From contig DASUFK010000383.1 in NCBI GenBank assembly GCA_036274615.1, forward strand, positions 1-5,714: a stretch of 5,714 bases of DNA, given 5' to 3'. Both the position numbers and the translations under genes were made by a program. The notes beneath the pieces were generated by a model. The model saw nothing but the letters and a program-made list of their open reading frames with translations, did no database searches and had not been told where the DNA came from. Positions 1 through 5,714 of the stretch are shown piece after piece. The DNA comes from FEN-1219 sp036274615. Its GTDB lineage: Bacteria > Pseudomonadota > Gammaproteobacteria > Steroidobacterales > Rariloculaceae. Position 1 is the stretch's first letter. Each line of letters opens with the position of its first letter.

Positions 1-51
1 GTGGCCGAGCTCACGCGGCTCGCGATCCGGCACGGTATCATCTCCGCATGA
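1..51 (+). CDS. C-terminal end of an unidentified upstream gene (partial)
   Basis: Reading from base 1 in frame 1 gives VAELTRLAIRHGIISA followed by TGA at 49-51. The TGA overlaps the ATG of the sulfotransferase at 48-50 in the classic ATGA arrangement, which is typical of translationally coupled genes in one operon. The 16 visible residues look like an amphipathic C-terminal helix with a charged/hydrophobic alternation, but they are too few to name a family. The frame is chosen because of the stop/start overlap and its plausible codon usage. It remains possible that this is only an open frame ahead of a monocistronic sulfotransferase gene. Confidence 0.5.
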   Translation: MAELTRLAIRHGIISA

Positions 52-1055
52 CCAAGCCGTTCTCGGCGCGCGAGCAGCGCCGCCCCGCGCCGCGCTGGCT
101 GCGTTATCTAGCTACGCCGCTCGCCGCGGTCCTGATTTGGCCATGGACACGGCTCGGTAGCCGCGGCTGGGCTCACCTGATGAGCCGCGGGATGACGCGC
201 GCCTTGGGCAAGTTTCACGAGCCTTACGACCCCGCGCCCCACGACGTGTTCATCTGCTCATACTTCAAGAGCGGCACGAACTGGACGATGCAAATCGCGG
301 TGCAAGTCGCCCATCGCGGGGCCGCAGCGTATGACCACATTCACGACATCGTGCCCTGGCCCGATATCGCGCCGCGCGCGCGGTTCGCCGTGCCTCTCGC
401 CGACGACCGGCCGCGTGCCGCTGCTCCCACCGGGTTACGCGTCGTCAAGACACATCTGCCTCTCGACCGGGTGCCGTACTCGCCCGCGGCGCGCTACGTG
501 TGCGTGGTGCGGGATCCCAAGGACGTGTTCGTCTCGAGCTACCACTTCATCCGCGCGCATGCGGGTTTCTTGATGCCCCCCGCAGCGGCGTGGCTCGATG
601 CGTACTTGTCGCCGGACACGGCGCTCGGGTCGTGGGCGGCGCACCTTGCGAGCTATTGGCGTGCGCGCGATCGGCCCAACGTGCTGTTCCTTACGTACGA
701 GCAGATGCGCCGAGACCTCGAAGGCACGGTCCAAGCGATCGCCGCCTTCATGGGCGTGGAGCTCACGGCCGACGAGCACGCCGCCGTGGTCCGGCAATCC
801 ACATTCGCGCACATGAAGAGCATCGAAGACAAGTTCGAGACGCGCGGGGCGCCGTGGACGAGCGCAAGCGGTGCGATGATGCGCAGCGGCAAGCACGGCG
901 CGTCGGCCGAGTTGCTGTCGGCCGCCGACCAAGTGCGCGTGGACGACTATTGGCGCGCGGAGCTCGCGCGTCTCGAGTGCGACTTCCCGTATGACACGGC
1001 GTTTGGCGTGACGAGAATCGCCGACGCGGCGCCGATGACGGCCGCGGTGCGCTGA
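48..1055 (+). CDS. SULT-type sulfotransferase domain protein (PAPS-dependent)
   Basis: This 335-aa protein belongs to the Sulfotransfer_1 family, whose members transfer a sulfonate group from PAPS to a hydroxyl or amine of a small molecule. Residues 72-79 (YFKSGTNW) match the 5'-phosphosulfate-binding loop YPKSGTxW, with Phe replacing Pro. KTHLP at 134-138 contains the expected catalytic His136. YVCVVRDPKDVFVSSYHF at 150-167 matches the 3'-phosphate-binding motif with Arg155 and a following Ser. MMRSGKHG at 277-284 is a form of the C-terminal RKGxxG PAPS-binding motif. The length is slightly above that of cytosolic SULTs (about 300 aa) because of an N-terminal extension of about 60 residues. 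That extension has basic residues and a hydrophobic stretch near 20-33 that could associate with a membrane. The acceptor substrate cannot be read from the sequence. No strong Shine-Dalgarno precedes the ATG; initiation may rely on coupling to the upstream gene that ends at 51. The gene converges on the TonB receptor gene. Confidence 0.9.
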   Translation: MTKPFSAREQRRPAPRWLRYLATPLAAVLIWPWTRLGSRGWAHLMSRGMTRALGKFHEPYDPAPHDVFICSYFKSGTNWTMQIAVQVAHRGAAAYDHIHDIVPWPDIAPRARFAVPLADDRPRAAAPTGLRVVKTHLPLDRVPYSPAARYVCVVRDPKDVFVSSYHFIRAHAGFLMPPAAAWLDAYLSPDTALGSWAAHLASYWRARDRPNVLFLTYEQMRRDLEGTVQAIAAFMGVELTADEHAAVVRQSTFAHMKSIEDKFETRGAPWTSASGAMMRSGKHGASAELLSAADQVRVDDYWRAELARLECDFPYDTAFGVTRIADAAPMTAAVR

Positions 1056-1065
1056 CGCTTGAGCG

Positions 1066-1083
1066 CGCGTCGATGTCGACGCG
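1066..1083. terminator. Perfect 18-nt palindrome between convergent genes, candidate bidirectional terminator
   Basis: CGCGTCGA, a TG centre, then TCGACGCG form a perfect inverted repeat in the 44-bp gap between the stops of the sulfotransferase gene (1055) and the TonB receptor gene (1100). Its position between convergent genes suggests transcription termination for both. There is no U-tract on either side, so it is not a textbook intrinsic terminator. It could equally be a chance GC-rich palindrome. Confidence 0.35.
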
Positions 1084-1099
1084 AGTGCAGTCGCGGACG

Positions 1100-3280
1100 T
1101 CAGCGCTGCGCGGTGAACCCGATCACGAGCCAGCGGCCCGGCGCCGGCTCGTAGTACTGCGCGTTGGTGGCGTTGACGATCACCGAGCCCGAGTACGATT
1201 CGTCGAAGAGATTCTCGACGCGCATGAACTCCTTGAAGCTCCAGCCCGAGCGCCGCTGCTCGAGACCCACGCGCCAGTTCACGAGGGTGTAGGCCTTCGC
1301 GGACTCGTCGTTCAGGTCGGTGGTGAACACCTTGTCCGACCAGCGCGCTTCGAGCGCCGTCGACAGGCCCGACGGCTTGTTGCTCGCCCACGCGAGCTCG
1401 CCGTACGCGAAGTTCTCCGGCACGCCGGGGATCTTGTTGCCGGCCGGCACGACCAGGTTCGGCGCCGCGCAGGTGGTCGCGGTGCCGCAGGTGAGGAACG
1501 TGTTCGAGAATTCGGCGGTGAGCGCCGTGTAGGCGAGCGTGGCCGAGAAGCCGGAGCCGAAGCTCGTGTCGAGCGAGATCTCGATGCCTTCGCGCAGCGT
1601 CTTGTCCACGTTCTGGTAGACCGACCTGCCGCCCTGGTTCACGAGCACGACGATCTCGTCGTCCGTGTGCGTCTGGAACAACGCAGCATCGAGCCGCGTC
1701 TTCTCGCCGAACACGGCCTTGACGCCGAGCTCCGTGTTGTCGCTCTTCGCCGGTTGCAGCCCGAAGTTGAAGCCGGTGCTCGTGCCCGACACCGAGCGGT
1801 ACGCGAGCTCGGCGAACGTCGGCGTCTCGAAGCCGCGGCCGGCGTTCATGTAGACGTTGAGGTTGGGGCTCACCTTGAGCAGCACGCCCACCACGGGCGT
1901 CGTCTCGCTGTAGGTTTGACTGCCGCTGTCGTCGCCGTTGACGGCGGTGATGAAGTGATCGCTGGCGGTGAACTCCACCTCGGTGCGGCGTACGCCCGCG
2001 TTCAAGCTCCAGCGGTGGGCGAGGTCCCATTGGATCTGCGCGTAGGGGTCCAAGTTCGACACCTGGTTGTCCTCGTCGCGGCCGAGTGCGCCGAGCACGC
2101 CGGCGTTGTTGGTGAACCCCTTGCGGGCTTCGTTCATCACGTCGTAGTTGACGCCGGCGGTGATCGTGAACGGCCGGCTCGAGCCGATGTGGCGCGTGTA
2201 ACGGAAGTCGCCGCCGCTGAAATCCCGCACGAGGTCCACGACGCCGCGGCCCGGGATAGCGAGCGCGAGGTACTGACGCACGTCGCGCGTGCCGTAGTAG
2301 CCGAGCATCCGCAGCGAGCCCTCGTCCGACAGCGCATGGTCGAACACGACGCCGAGCTGCGAGTTCTCGATGTCCTTGCGCGTGTCCTGCGCGATCGCGT
2401 TCGTGCCCGCCTGGCGCGGATTCGCGGCCATCTGCGCCGCCGTGAGGCCGAGCGGGTCCTCGGTGCCGGGCTGATCGAGATAGTTGCCGATCACCGTGAG
2501 CTGCGAGCTGTCGCTCAAATCGAACTTGACCTTGCCGTTGAACGTGTCGCGCGTAGTGGCGCTGTGATCGCGGTAGCCGTCGGTCTCGAAGCGGTCGAGG
2601 TCGACGAGGTAGTTGACCTTGCCTGCTTCGCCGCCGAGCTTCACGCCGAGCCGCTGGCTGTCGAACCCGCCGCCCCACACGGACGCCTGGCCGCCGAACT
2701 CTTTCGGTCCGTCCTCCGTGAAGACGCTGACCACGCCGCCCGAGGAGTTGCCGTAGAGCGCCGAGAACGGGCCGCGCATCACTTCGATGCGCTCGGCGGA
2801 GCTCAGGTCGATGTTCGCCGCCTGGCCCTGGCCATCCGGCATCGTGAGCGGGATGCCGTCGCTGTAGAGGCGCACGCCGCGGATGCCGAACGTGGAGCGC
2901 GCGCCGAAGCCGCGGATCGAGATCTGCAGGTCCTGCGCGTAGTTTTGCCGTGTGTTCGCCACGACGCCGGCGGCGCGGTTGAGCGTCTCCGACAGGTTTA
3001 CTTGCTGCTGCTCGTTTTGAATCGTGTCGCGGCCGAACGCGTCGATCGACAGGGGCAGGTCGAAGCTCGACTGCGCGGAGCGCGTGGCGGTGACCACGAC
3101 GGTGTCGCGCACCGACTCGTTGGCGGCCACGATCTGCTGTGCTCCGGCCTGCGCGGCCAGCAACGTCGCGGTGGCGGCGCCCGCGATTTGCAGCGCGGGC
3201 TTGAGTGCGAGTGCAATACGCGTCGCGAGGACGGAGCGCGGCAGGCAAGCGGCGCTGCGCGGCCTTGAGTGATGCATCAT
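1100..3280 (-). CDS. TonB-dependent outer-membrane receptor
   Basis: This 726-aa protein is a ligand-gated outer-membrane beta-barrel of the FecA-like TonB-dependent receptor class, importing a scarce ligand such as a metal chelate with energy from TonB-ExbBD. From the chosen ATG, residues 1-47 form a long signal peptide: a basic n-region, a hydrophobic segment near 31-43, and a likely cleavage after AQAGA. A TonB-box-like DTVVVTA lies at 59-65. The plug domain spans about 70-190, with SIRGFGARSTFGIRGVRLY (121-139), DGIPLT and RIEVMRGPFSALYGNSSGGV. The rest is barrel, ending in a region containing RVENLFDESYSG. The frame stays open upstream, but ATG 3280 gives the shortest complete signal peptide. 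ATG at 3277 and 3328 are alternatives, and no candidate has a clear ribosome binding site. Oddly, the protein ends GFTAQR rather than in an aromatic residue, which is the usual outer-membrane assembly signal. The ligand is unknown. The gene is divergent from terC and convergent with the sulfotransferase gene. Confidence 0.93.
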   Translation of the reverse strand: MMHHSRPRSAACLPRSVLATRIALALKPALQIAGAATATLLAAQAGAQQIVAANESVRDTVVVTATRSAQSSFDLPLSIDAFGRDTIQNEQQQVNLSETLNRAAGVVANTRQNYAQDLQISIRGFGARSTFGIRGVRLYSDGIPLTMPDGQGQAANIDLSSAERIEVMRGPFSALYGNSSGGVVSVFTEDGPKEFGGQASVWGGGFDSQRLGVKLGGEAGKVNYLVDLDRFETDGYRDHSATTRDTFNGKVKFDLSDSSQLTVIGNYLDQPGTEDPLGLTAAQMAANPRQAGTNAIAQDTRKDIENSQLGVVFDHALSDEGSLRMLGYYGTRDVRQYLALAIPGRGVVDLVRDFSGGDFRYTRHIGSSRPFTITAGVNYDVMNEARKGFTNNAGVLGALGRDEDNQVSNLDPYAQIQWDLAHRWSLNAGVRRTEVEFTASDHFITAVNGDDSGSQTYSETTPVVGVLLKVSPNLNVYMNAGRGFETPTFAELAYRSVSGTSTGFNFGLQPAKSDNTELGVKAVFGEKTRLDAALFQTHTDDEIVVLVNQGGRSVYQNVDKTLREGIEISLDTSFGSGFSATLAYTALTAEFSNTFLTCGTATTCAAPNLVVPAGNKIPGVPENFAYGELAWASNKPSGLSTALEARWSDKVFTTDLNDESAKAYTLVNWRVGLEQRRSGWSFKEFMRVENLFDESYSGSVIVNATNAQYYEPAPGRWLVIGFTAQR

Positions 3281-3294
3281 GAGGTGCTCGACCG

Positions 3295-3321
3295 GTGACA
3301 GAGTGAATTTGCCGGTATGAT
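3295..3321 (+). promoter_or_regulatory. Candidate sigma70-type promoter for the terC gene
   Basis: GTGACA at 3295-3300 (five of six matches to the -35 consensus) is followed after 15 bp by TATGAT at 3316-3321 (five of six matches to the -10 consensus). This would start transcription near 3328 and leave a leader of about 100 nt ahead of the GTG start at 3427. The 15-bp spacer is shorter than ideal. The opposite strand of the same stretch carries a weaker candidate for the receptor gene: TTGCCC (complement of 3340-3345), 17 bp, CATCAT (complement of 3317-3322). The two divergent promoters would therefore overlap. All of this is by eye. Confidence 0.35.
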
Positions 3322-3410
3322 GACCCATGCGACGCGAGCGGGCAACGCCGCCGCCCGCCGTCTCGAGCAGCGCGTCCCGGGTTGACGGGCCGCGACTCCG
3401 CGGTTGATTC

Positions 3411-3418
3411 GGAAGGGA
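3411..3418 (+). promoter_or_regulatory. Ribosome binding site deciding the terC start
   Basis: The purine-rich GGAAGGGA lies eight bases ahead of GTG at 3427. It supports that codon as the start, rather than the in-frame TTG at 3382, which has no comparable site and would add 15 residues not typical of the family. Confidence 0.6.
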
Positions 3419-3426
3419 AATTTCGC

Positions 3427-4062
3427 GTGGAATGGGTTTCCTTGGGCGACCTCGGGGCGCTCGTCGAGGTCGTCCTGGTAAATCTTGTGTTGTCGGTAGA
3501 CAACGCCATCGTCGTGGGCATGGCGGTCGCCGGCTTGCCCGCCGCGCGCCGGCTGCGCGTGATGACGATCGGCATCGGCGGCGCAACCTTGCTGCGCGTC
3601 CTGTTCGCGGCGTTCACCGTCCAGCTGCTCCGGATCACGGGGCTCATGCTGGTCGGCGGTCTGTTCCTGCTCTGGGTGTGCTGGAAGCTCTGGTCCGAGC
3701 TGCGCGGCGGCCGCCTCACCGAGGCCGCGGCCGGCACGGAGGCGCTGGCGGGCGACGCGGCCCCTGCCGCGGCGGCCGAGCCGAAAACGATGCGCGAGGC
3801 GGTGATCGAGATCATCGTCGCCGACGTATCGATGTCGCTCGACAACGTGCTTGCGGTCGCGGGCGCCGCGCGCGAGCACCTCACCGTGCTCGTGTTCGGG
3901 CTCGTGCTCTCGATCGCGTTCATGGGCATCGCGGCCGCGGTGCTCGCGCGCATGCTGAACCGCTGGCACTGGATCGCCTACGTCGGCCTCGCCGTGATCG
4001 TATACGTCTCGTTCAAGATGATCTGGGACGGTGCGCGCGAGGTACTTCCGGGCGTCTCCTAG
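3427..4062 (+). CDS. TerC/YjbE-family integral membrane protein, putative metal (Mn2+) exporter
   Basis: This 211-aa inner-membrane protein is of the TerC family, close to the YjbE subgroup; characterised relatives export Mn2+ or are linked to tellurite resistance and metal homeostasis. Two internally related halves each carry the family signature: LVLSVDNAIVVGMA at 20-33 and ADVSMSLDNVLAVAGAA at 132-148. The Asp-Asn pairs (25-26 and 139-140) and Asp133 are the likely metal-binding residues inside the membrane. About six or seven transmembrane helices are visible, near 9-31, 43-64, 68-89, 124-147, 152-176 and 182-200. A hydrophilic Ala/Glu-rich loop spans roughly 90-122. GTG 3427 is chosen because the resulting N-terminus (MEWVSLGDLGALVEV) resembles family members and has a ribosome binding site. 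The gene is divergent from the TonB receptor gene and convergent with the thioesterase gene. Mn2+ as the substrate is inferred from the family, not from the sequence. Confidence 0.88.
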   Translation: MEWVSLGDLGALVEVVLVNLVLSVDNAIVVGMAVAGLPAARRLRVMTIGIGGATLLRVLFAAFTVQLLRITGLMLVGGLFLLWVCWKLWSELRGGRLTEAAAGTEALAGDAAPAAAAEPKTMREAVIEIIVADVSMSLDNVLAVAGAAREHLTVLVFGLVLSIAFMGIAAAVLARMLNRWHWIAYVGLAVIVYVSFKMIWDGAREVLPGVS

Positions 4063-4068
4063 CTTCTC

Positions 4069-4209
4069 CGCGCGTGCACGACGGCGAAATATGGGGACAT
4101 GTTACTTTTTGGGCAGCAGAGACCGCGGTGCTGGCGAGCGCCGCGGGCCGCGGTGATCGCCTGCGAAAAAGTAACATGTCCCTATTTTTCGGGACGCGCG
4201 TGCACCACG
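4069..4209. repeat. Direct repeats flanking the palindromic element (putative target-site duplication)
   Basis: CGCGCGTGCACGACG at 4069-4083 and CGCGCGTGCACCACG at 4195-4209 match at 14 of 15 positions, with the first 11 identical. They bracket the palindromic element almost flush: its arms begin at 4085 and end at 4191. This is what a target-site duplication would look like. Joining the right copy to the sequence beyond the left copy on the minus strand restores a thioesterase frame ending VVHARRS and a stop at 4059-4061. GC-rich background similarity is an alternative explanation. Confidence 0.5.
4085..4191. mobile_element. Palindromic MITE-like or REP-like element
   Basis: Two inverted arms, 4085-4110 and 4166-4191, match at 24 of 26 positions. 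Their 17-nt core, GGGACATGTTACTTTTT at 4094-4110, is perfectly repeated in inverse at 4166-4182. The 55-bp centre continues the symmetry: GCAG 4114-4117 pairs with CTGC 4161-4164, and ACCGCGG 4122-4128 pairs with CCGCGGT 4148-4154. The whole can fold into one long cruciform or hairpin. The AT-rich arms contrast sharply with the surrounding GC-rich genes, which suggests a foreign insertion. No transposase is encoded, so it would be a non-autonomous element mobilised in trans. It lies between convergent genes and forms the last codons and stop of the thioesterase gene. It might also stop transcription, although no GC stem is followed by a U-run. Confidence 0.7.
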
Positions 4210-4646
4210 TAGCTGCCTTCGAACGTAACGCCGCGCTTGCCGTCCGCGTCGATCGTGCAGACGAGCGGCAAGCTCGTTCGGCCGCGGGACCGCAGCTCGT
4301 CGAGGCTCGCCGCGAGCGCGCCGGGGTCGGGGCGGCATGCGCAGACGATGTCGCCGGTCACCGCCTTGCGGTACTGAATGCGGCTTTCCGCGACCACGAT
4401 CGACCCGTCGAGCCCGGCGAGCTTGAGCGCGAGCCAGGTGGAGCCCCAGCCGGTGAGCACGCAAACGGAGAACAAGCTGCCCGCGAACGCGGTGCCGTGC
4501 ACGTTGCGGTTCGGCGCGAGCGGCGCGCGCACGCGCAGCTCGCCGTCTTCGTAGTCGGCGACTTGCAGCTCGAGAGCGGCGACGAGCGGAATCTCGACGA
4601 ACCAGGTCGTCTGCAGCACGAGACACAACGGATGGAGCGCCGGCAC
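4182..4646 (-). CDS. YiiD C-terminal-type hot-dog fold thioesterase
   Basis: This 154-aa protein matches the stand-alone YiiD_C putative thioesterase family (hot-dog fold, predicted to hydrolyse acyl-CoA or a related thioester in the cytoplasm). Near the N-terminus is TTWFVEIPLVAALELQV (13-29). The family hallmark APLAPNRNVHGTAFAGSL lies at 41-58. The central hot-dog helix follows with LTGWGSTWLALKLAGL (64-79), and then a strand VVAESRIQYRKAVTGDI (84-100) typical of the fold. GTG at 4646 is chosen because similarity starts just after it; GTG at 4691 is an alternative, and neither has a clear Shine-Dalgarno. The last three codons (PEK) and the TAG stop lie at the edge of the palindromic element, so the native C-terminus has probably been replaced. 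The core fold looks complete, so the enzyme is probably functional. Substrate unknown. Confidence 0.82.
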   Translation of the reverse strand: MPALHPLCLVLQTTWFVEIPLVAALELQVADYEDGELRVRAPLAPNRNVHGTAFAGSLFSVCVLTGWGSTWLALKLAGLDGSIVVAESRIQYRKAVTGDIVCACRPDPGALAASLDELRSRGRTSLPLVCTIDADGKRGVTFEGSYVVHARPEK

Positions 4647-4731
4647 GCGGCGAGTATCGCACGGCGCGCGCGTTGCTCGATCATGGGGCACGAGGGCGCT
4701 CCGCGCGCACACGCGGCGAGCACGCGGCGAG
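4644..4731. repeat. Three copies of an 11-bp motif CACGCGGCGAG
   Basis: Identical copies lie at 4644-4654, 4710-4720 and 4721-4731. The last two are in perfect tandem, and the first begins exactly 66 bp (six motif lengths) before the second. The first copy overlaps the likely GTG start of the thioesterase gene and the others lie upstream of it, so they could be operator-like sites or a small tandem duplication. The GC-rich context lowers confidence in a function. Confidence 0.5.
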
Positions 4732-4875
4732 CGGTCGAGGCGGGCTGCCGCCCGTAATCGCTGATCGACGCTCGCGTCGGCGGCTCGGCATGCTTCTTGC
4801 TCCCCGCTCGTCGACGTTGCCGATTCGGTAGCGGATTGGCCGCGGATCTCGGCGACGGCAGAAAGGAGCAGTGCG
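4647..4875. other. Gene-free divergent intergenic region between thioesterase and DUF2934 genes
   Basis: This 229-bp stretch separates the divergently oriented thioesterase and DUF2934 genes. It holds two of the three CACGCGGCGAG copies and a small GC hairpin (CGGGC at 4741-4745 with GCCCG at 4750-4754). It must contain promoters for both directions, but I cannot pick out a convincing -35/-10 pair. Frames open through it encode Arg/Ala-rich, low-quality sequence and look like GC-rich artefacts. Confidence 0.6.
4861..4868 (+). promoter_or_regulatory. Strong ribosome binding site of the DUF2934 gene
   Basis: GAAAGGAG ends seven bases ahead of the ATG at 4876, the best Shine-Dalgarno sequence in the window. 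It fixes the start of this small gene and suggests efficient translation. Confidence 0.75.
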
Positions 4876-5106
4876 ATGGCGAGACGTTCTCTCGAAGTGG
4901 TTGGCTTGGCGAAGCCGGACATGCGCGCCGTGATCGCCGAGCGTGCGTACTACCTGGCGGAGCGCCGCGGCTTCGAGCCCGGTCACGAGGTCGACGATTG
5001 GCTCGCCGCGGAGCGCGAGATCGCGGCGCTCGCGTCCGGGCCGCGGGCCGCGGCGGCGCCGAAGAAGCCGAGACGCAAGAACGGCGCAACCGCGGCGCCG
5101 AAATAG
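4876..5106 (+). CDS. DUF2934 domain small protein
   Basis: This 76-aa protein has no known function. Residues 17-50 (beginning RAVIAERAYYLAERRG and continuing through HEVDDWLAAEREIAAL) match the DUF2934 pattern IAxxAYxxxxxRG...DWxxAExE. A low-complexity basic tail rich in Ala, Pro, Lys and Arg follows (about 54-76), reminiscent of nucleic-acid-binding tails. The start is supported by a strong ribosome binding site. The gene ends 31 bp before the phosphorylase gene on the same strand, so the two are probably co-transcribed. A role connected with glycogen metabolism is only an inference from this position. Confidence 0.8.
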   Translation: MARRSLEVVGLAKPDMRAVIAERAYYLAERRGFEPGHEVDDWLAAEREIAALASGPRAAAAPKKPRRKNGATAAPK

Positions 5107-5137
5107 CAATCCCGGTCCGGCGAACGAAGAGACGAGG

Positions 5138-5714
<577 letters not shown>

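Noticed and set aside
1073..3268. A 731-codon plus-strand open frame covering almost the whole TonB receptor gene
   Set aside because: It is the antisense shadow of a real GC-rich gene. Its translation is Arg/Val/Ala/Glu/His-rich with no domain, while the minus strand encodes a full signal peptide, plug and barrel.
3382..3426. TTG at 3382 as the terC start
   Set aside because: It adds 15 hydrophilic residues with no ribosome binding site, while GTG 3427 has GGAAGGGA at proper spacing and a family-like N-terminus.
3281..3586. N-terminal extension of the TonB receptor frame to an ATG at 3586
   Set aside because: It would run antisense into terC and put about 100 Arg-rich residues ahead of a clear signal peptide.
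435..3953. A minus-strand open frame of more than 1,100 codons spanning three genes
   Set aside because: It runs antisense or out of frame across the sulfotransferase, receptor and terC genes. The product is low-complexity Arg/Ser/Ala-rich sequence, as expected from suppressed stops in GC-rich DNA.
4741..4754. GC hairpin CGGGC-TGCC-GCCCG as an intrinsic terminator
   Set aside because: The stem is only 5 bp, has no U-run on either strand, and sits upstream of two divergent genes where no terminator is needed.
4647..4922. Upstream extension of the thioesterase frame to an ATG at 4922
   Set aside because: The extra 92 residues are Arg/Ala/Ser-rich, cross the repeat-containing intergenic region and overlap the start of the DUF2934 gene. 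Family similarity begins only after GTG 4646.

Overview
The window is GC-rich throughout, with codons strongly biased to G/C in third position, and it encodes an outer-membrane TonB-dependent receptor. That points to a high-GC Gram-negative bacterium, most likely a beta- or gammaproteobacterium. I cannot fix the genus from the sequence. Apart from one short AT-rich palindromic element, nothing suggests a plasmid, phage or genomic island.

Layout, left to right. (1) Bases 1-51 hold the last codons of an unidentified plus-strand gene. Its stop overlaps the start of a 335-aa SULT-type, PAPS-dependent sulfotransferase (48-1055), so the two are probably translationally coupled. (2) A short convergent gap with a perfect 18-nt palindrome separates it from a minus-strand TonB-dependent receptor (1100-3280, 726 aa). 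(3) A 146-bp divergent intergenic region carries candidate promoters for both directions and a GC-hairpin-rich leader for a TerC/YjbE-family membrane protein (3427-4062, a putative Mn2+ or other metal exporter). (4) terC converges on a YiiD-C-type hot-dog thioesterase (4182-4646, minus). Between them lies a palindromic element of about 107 bp with 26-nt inverted arms, flanked by near-perfect 15-bp direct repeats. It appears to have inserted into the 3' end of the thioesterase gene and given it a new stop codon. (5) A 229-bp gene-free stretch contains three copies of an 11-bp motif. (6) A small DUF2934 protein (4876-5106) precedes the N-terminal 192 codons of a glycogen/starch/maltodextrin phosphorylase (5138 to the window end), probably in one operon and perhaps the start of a glycogen-metabolism cluster.

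The genes do not form one obvious pathway. The receptor and terC share a regulatory region and both concern transport, so a common metal-related signal is possible but unproven. The DUF2934 and phosphorylase genes form a likely unit. The most notable observation is the small palindromic mobile-element-like insertion at 4084-4194 and the reconstruction of the pre-insertion end of the thioesterase. I see no RNA genes, no CRISPR array, and no clearly novel multi-gene system.
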